Source: Nostoc sp. FACHB-973 (GTDB taxonomy: Bacteria > Cyanobacteriota > Cyanobacteriia > Cyanobacteriales > Nostocaceae). Taken from it: 64,000 nt of DNA. Both the position numbers and the translations under genes were made by a program. Shown piece after piece: positions 63,501-64,000 of the stretch; position 1 is the first letter of the stretch; the number at the start of each line of letters is the position of its first letter. The notes beneath the pieces are model-generated. The model searched no databases, had not been told where the DNA came from, and saw only the letters and a list, made by a program, of their open reading frames with translations. The stretch spans positions 1-64,000 of the forward strand of contig NZ_JACJSJ010000024.1 in NCBI RefSeq assembly GCF_014698115.1, in the 5' to 3' direction.

Positions 63501-64000
63501 GAGATTGAAGCAGGGTATAAATTTGGTCAACTGGCCTTAATTCTGCTCGATCGCCTAAATGCCAAACCTATTCAAGCCAGAACCCTATTCGCGGTTAGCA
63601 ACCAGATTAACGTTTGGAAAACACACCTCAAAAACAGCCTCAAGCCACTCCAGAATTGCTATCAAATTGGTGTTGAGCAAGGCGATTTAGAGTTTGCTGG
63701 CTACGCAGCTATGTATTTTTGTGGTTATTCATTTGCGGCCAGTCAACCTCTGACTGAACTCCAATTACATCTAACCAGTTATGCTCAGGCAGTAAAACAA
63801 ATCAAGCATTCGGCTGGCATTGATTTCGTGGAGATTTGCTGGCAGACTGTTTTGAACTTGGTTGAGGAAGTTCCCAATCCTGGGATGTTATCGGGTCAAG
63901 TTTACAATGAAGCAACTCGGCTACCCCAGATGCAACAAACAAATTTTCAAGGGGGTTTGTTTTATTTCTACCTGAATAAATTATTTCTCTGTTATTTGTT
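60513..64000 (+). CDS. Ser/Thr kinase-AAA ATPase multi-domain sensor protein (5' part, cut by window end)
   Basis: It starts MLEIPEYKIRAKIHESANSR and stays open to the last base, at least 1162 residues. Residues 7-270 are a Ser/Thr-kinase domain: VIFKILKK (ATP-binding Lys), IIHKDINPSNIVF (catalytic loop, HKD) and IDFGIS. Residues 300-600 are an AAA/NACHT-like ATPase (LYGREREVETLL, Walker A AGYSGIGKSVLVQE, Walker B VIFLDDLQWVD). A helical repeat region follows. Known full-length homologues continue into GAF, PAS and histidine-kinase domains (HstK-type dual kinases); those would lie beyond the window. Residues about 317-354 are a low-complexity insert from a DNA repeat. An upstream GGACCATG-type ribosome site was not seen. 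Confidence 0.9.
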   Translation, partial: MLEIPEYKIRAKIHESANSRVYRGIHQPDGLPVIFKILKKDYPTPEEITRYKLEYEITRSLSLKGAIQAYGFQQYQNTFLLILEDFGGESLTKIITTRRFTLTQFLKLAIQITQSLSEIHSAKIIHKDINPSNIVFNPETQQLKIIDFGISTALSRETLILKNPTVLEGTLAYISPEQTGRMNRSLDYRTDFYSLGATFYQLLTNRLPFESRDALELIHYHLALEPVAPHCIDPEIPVMVSEIVLKLLAKTAEERYQSAWGIKTDLEECLNQLQHTRRIEYFLLGQQDISDKFQIPEKLYGREREVETLLAVFQRVAGQQDVGMGGRSDAKREEDAKRGRRKNANVCDKFPASSYQVELMLIAGYSGIGKSVLVQEIYKPIAEQRGYLIAGKFDQYQRNIPYLAIAQAFESLIKQLLTEDEVQLCQWRKHLLAALGSNGRVITQVIPALELIVGSQADVPVLPPTEAQNRFHQVFQNFIGVFVQSEHPLVIFLDDLQWVDHASLKLIQLLATATIGQSLLLIGAYRDNEVNSAHPLMQMVEEIRHSGGVINQLSLSALSVPDINQLIADTLHCQLADSLSLAKLVQLKTGGNPFFMNEFLKSLYTEGLLKFDRQTKKWQWSIEQIQERDITDNIVHLMALKIQKLKHQTQQVLQLAACIGNCFDLQTLAFAAQLSQREAAQALGVAIAEGLIFPLSNTHKSVVLDVPLTADLPPVEYKFVHDRIQQAAYSLIPPAKHCNTHWEIGQCLLQITPAEQLESKIFDITNQLNLGRKLIETQSQQDNLSRLNLMAGEKAKASAAYEAAWRYLQIGLDLLTTDSWQRNYDFTLTLYNATTEAAYLSGNFEQVEPLFQQVLHHATTLLASLKVYDVKIQTCVAQNKLIEAIQIGLELLQQLGIHLPIGPSFEDVQQALAETACKLANRGIEDLVDLPIMSEPEVLAAMQLLATMCASAYLAVPPLFLLIVLKMVDLLVEYGNMMLAPFAYAAYGIILCGVVFEIEAGYKFGQLALILLDRLNAKPIQARTLFAVSNQINVWKTHLKNSLKPLQNCYQIGVEQGDLEFAGYAAMYFCGYSFAASQPLTELQLHLTSYAQAVKQIKHSAGIDFVEICWQTVLNLVEEVPNPGMLSGQVYNEATRLPQMQQTNFQGGLFYFYLNKLFLCYL
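61463..61575. repeat. repeat-like insertion inside the kinase-AAA gene
   Basis: A purine-rich tract, GGACGTGGGGATGGGGGGACGC followed by ACGCAAAGAGGG, GATGCAAAGAGAGGG and GACGCAAAAACGC units, lies in frame between the kinase and ATPase domains. It encodes a Gly/Arg/Lys/Asp-rich stretch (GMGGRSDAKREEDAKRGRR) unlike the flanking protein. A minus-strand frame through it (with runs of Pro and Ser) is not coding. Confidence 0.6.

Noticed and set aside
1..64000. tRNA or rRNA genes
   Set aside because: No cloverleaf with a GTTCRANYC T-loop and matched stems was recognised on either strand, though a covariance-model scan was not possible.

Overview
The window reads as chromosomal DNA of a filamentous, Nostoc-like cyanobacterium. 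The evidence is: many HIP1 sites (GCGATCGC); short tandem heptanucleotide arrays between genes (GGGGATT/GGGGACT, GTTAGGA, CTCCAAA); a magnesium-chelatase chlD; a CBS-CP12 fusion protein; a SigF-type sigma factor; and large multi-sensor kinases. No rRNA, tRNA or CRISPR array was recognised. The assignment rests on gene content and repeat style, since no database was consulted.

Layout. (1) 1-8.4 kb: a TPR-CHAT protein, a small hydrophilic protein, an apparently complete IS605-type element (tnpA/tnpB with terminal hairpins) abutting the 3' end of an Xaa-Pro aminopeptidase gene, and an FG-GAP repeat protein. (2) 8.5-14.6 kb, minus strand: metallo-beta-lactamase-fold protein, trpG/pabA, dgkA, ybeY, a DUF3285-like small protein and prfB (with a programmed +1 frameshift). 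This run is interrupted by a palindromic repeat, an RTX-protein remnant and an AT-rich PhnD-like gene on the plus strand. (3) 14.7-21.5 kb: a single-chain methylase-endonuclease of the PstI/BsuBI type, a Bax-inhibitor-1-like membrane protein, sigF and chlD. (4) 21.9-25.5 kb: CBS-CP12 and an LPS-export set (lptF/G-like, lptB, lptA). (5) 25.5-31 kb: an IS605 right-end relic, a Phd/VapC toxin-antitoxin pair, an Mrr-like nuclease, alaS and a metallochaperone. (6) 32.2-34.2 kb: a diguanylate cyclase and an orphan FtsH-peptidase-like protein. (7) 34.9-45.9 kb, plus strand: lipoxygenase, fatty-acid-hydroxylase/sterol-desaturase family protein, a 2127-residue NRPS (A-T-C-A-T-C) and an MFS exporter, together a candidate small natural-product locus. 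(8) 46-51.7 kb: purU and a Gld-type ABC export operon. (9) 51.8-64 kb: a Uma2-type nuclease and three large signalling proteins: a 1684-residue hybrid histidine kinase, a REC-PAS-GGDEF-EAL protein, and a Ser/Thr kinase-AAA protein cut by the window end.

The most interesting leads are four. The NRPS locus has a first adenylation domain lacking the canonical amino-group-binding Asp, a second carrying a Leu-type code, and no thioesterase. The one-polypeptide R-M protein is accompanied by no CTGCAG site that I could find by eye in 64 kb. The intact TnpB and its predicted omega-RNA sit against pepP, with a matching solitary right end 20 kb away beside lptA. Several repeats have inserted in frame into large genes.
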